From Prunella strophiata (Eukaryota; Chordata; Aves; Passeriformes; Prunellidae): 64,000 bases of DNA. Of this stretch, positions 62,034 through 64,000 are shown one piece after another. The DNA lies in contig JAZBQD010000018.1 in the NCBI GenBank assembly GCA_036583965.1, positions 15,664,867 to 15,728,866 of the forward strand. The letters run 5' to 3'. Every line of letters starts with the position of its first letter. The stretch's first letter is position 1. The notes below the pieces were generated by a model. That model saw only the letters and a list, made by a program, of their open reading frames with translations. It made no database searches and was not told the DNA's origin. Made by a program: the position numbers and the translations under genes.

Positions 62034-64000
62034 GAACAGAGTGGTCCTTAACCTTCCAGGTTTCTACCCAGACTCCCATTTCAAGTGTCCTTATTCTGCA
62101 CAATTGGCAATGCTAGAGGTAAACTGCACACAGCAGAAGATCAGCTGTAACTATCTGGAGAAGCTTAAAAAACTACAGACAAGGCAATAAAGAGCCTCTG
62201 ATAGCTGAAAGGGTCAAGTGATGCAAGATGGACAAAAAATGCAGAACAGCTGACAAGTCTCAGGAGCTGAAATACTGAGTAGTGAAAAGGTCAAGGGGCA
62301 AGTCAAAAGCAGCATCTGGAACAGCTGAAAGACATTTCAAGTCCCAGATGTCTCTTCCAACTAAAGGGTAACACTGCCTCTGAATATCTGACACTGGAAA
62401 TACATAAAGCCCTGTTTACAGCTTCATACTTTACATGGAGAAACTAGTCATAAGGACAGCTTAAAAGTAACTTAATTCCCACATGTGAGTAGTGAAGACT
62501 TCAGCAGATACTGCCTTCACTTACAAAAGAATTGACTGAGTTGTGCCCAAGCAAGATCTCAACAGATGATCTCTCAAAGTATAAAAATAATCTCCAGCAC
62601 TACTCTTTGTTCTCAAAGACTGGTGGCAAAAGACATCTGAGTACAGATGTCAGAAGCCCTCTGACAGTGAATCACTGAGAATGAAACAAGGCTGAATGCT
62701 TTTTTAGGACATCCAACACAACAGGACTTTCTATGTTGTCCAATTCACAGCAGTTCATGCCTTGCATATTCCTTACAAAACTGACCAAGAGAATTAAGAT
62801 GCTACAAATGACATTCACTAAATATGCTGCCAAGCAGCAAAAATACATTGCAGTTTGTCTACTGCAGCAAGAGCCTCCTCCCAAATCTGCTGCAGTACTT
62901 GCAAATCAAAGGAGCTCACAGGTTCTGCAGAAAGAGCTTGCAGTTGCTGGAGAGTGAGAGGAAGAAAGACAAATATTTGCTGCCTGCACCACACTTCAAA
63001 CTCCTCTCTTGATCACAGCAAAACAGTCCCAGCAGAGTCCCAACTTTGGCAAAAAGAGTAACACAGCAAATGCTGGCTGGCAACATCTCTCCGGATACTC
63101 AGATGTTGAGAGCAGGAGGAACCTTATCTCTGGGTGCCTCTACAGAGGCCTCAGGGGAAACAAAGGAAGGTTCAACCCACCTCAACTCAGCCCACAATGA
63201 CCTTTAAAGTCTTACATTAGTTCACATCTGACAAACAGAAATCCACTGACTTATTTTGAACATATTTGCTACAAACATTTCATGCAAAATCACTTCCTCT
63301 GCTTTGTTATGTACAATGTAATGTTTATCCCTTTCAGTAAAAAGAAGTTCAAGGAACAGCAGCATTTGGTGATCTGCTGAGATTCCTCTGAAGCAAATCT
63401 CTCCCACTTCCATGTGTTCCCCAGAAGGATCATGGCATCACAGATGTGCATGTGGGAGCATCCTGCCCCAGTGTATCAGAGGAACTGACAGAGTTACAAT
63501 CCATACCTGCACTGCAATCCAGAATTACCATGCCCATTTCCCAGCATGTCCTCCTATGCATCCAGAGGAGCACATGGATGTTAAGCAGGTAGGCACATAC
63601 TGTACACAGGTAGTGAGCACCACCCAGCCTCAGAGAGTATCTTGACACTGGCCCAACTCAAATAAACAGAGGCAAGTCAGAACCAAAGGCTCAAACTTGG
63701 CAACCTCAGAGGTGCATCTGCTTCCATTCCTACTAAACTTAGTACCAGAGCCAAGATTTGTGTCCTCTCTGCATGCCAACCCCAGCAGGACCTAAACTTT
63801 AAATAGACCTACTTTTAAACAGGAATCAGTATAGTTTTAATGCTGTTCAGAAATGTTTTATGTAAATGGTAATTGCCTCTGTCACTTAAAAACATTAACC
63901 ATACTGACATAAATTTCCATGCTAGAATACTGGAGACAATATAGTCAGATTTTTTAAAAAGCAGATGTGTGTCTTTCCACTGAAAAAGCCAACTCTAAAT
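62034..64000. other. Intronic or upstream sequence; nothing recognised
   Basis: No repeats or genes recognised. Overlapping short frames at 62672-63200 and 63222-63648 lie on both strands and have no recognisable product. Confidence 0.55.

Overview
The window looks like nuclear DNA from a bird. It is AT-rich with long gene-free stretches and low transposon density. The recognisable interspersed repeats are all CR1-type LINE fragments with the avian 3' end (a 'gatgatcttcaaggtccc' style 3' UTR followed by attctatga-like tails). There are no recognisable Alu, B1 or L1 elements. The species cannot be named from this alone.

Only one protein-coding segment can be supported. It is an internal exon on the minus strand at 55720-55919, carrying the start codon and the first 60 codons (55899 down to 55720) of ARHGAP24 (FilGAP), a Rac-directed RhoGAP. 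The exon has a good acceptor, a strong Kozak start, the N-terminal half of a PH domain and a near-consensus donor in phase 0. The rest of the PH domain, the RhoGAP domain and the C-terminal filamin-binding part were not found. The window therefore reads as one coding exon between two very large introns: at least 55.7 kb downstream in gene direction (positions 1-55719) and at least 8 kb upstream (55920-64000), or in part upstream flanking sequence.

Layout by coordinate: a perfect 107-bp TAA microsatellite (717-823) and a CR1 tail (1116-1315); plain intron to about 9.4 kb; a GC-rich block (9420-10060); a compact CpG-retaining element (14320-14700) that is the best regulatory candidate here; a perfect 12-bp hairpin (15721-15752); another element with conserved-element character (18420-18620); a 685-bp CR1 on the minus strand (19871-20556); A-rich tracts near 26.6 kb; an internally deleted CR1 on the plus strand (27890-28752); a CR1 scrap (31944-32033); a homeodomain/POU-like AT-rich candidate element (32440-32715); a 39-bp tandem duplication (33192-33269); further intron; a second internally deleted CR1 with its 3' end (50840-51711); the ARHGAP24 exon; a poly(A) tract (58632-58662), a CA repeat (60035-60055) and a CR1 3' end (61941-62033).

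No operon-like system, CRISPR array, tRNA, rRNA or viral gene was seen. Most open frames are chance frames in intron or lie inside repeats. The biologically interesting content is the exon itself and several candidate intronic regulatory elements, whose conservation could not be tested here.
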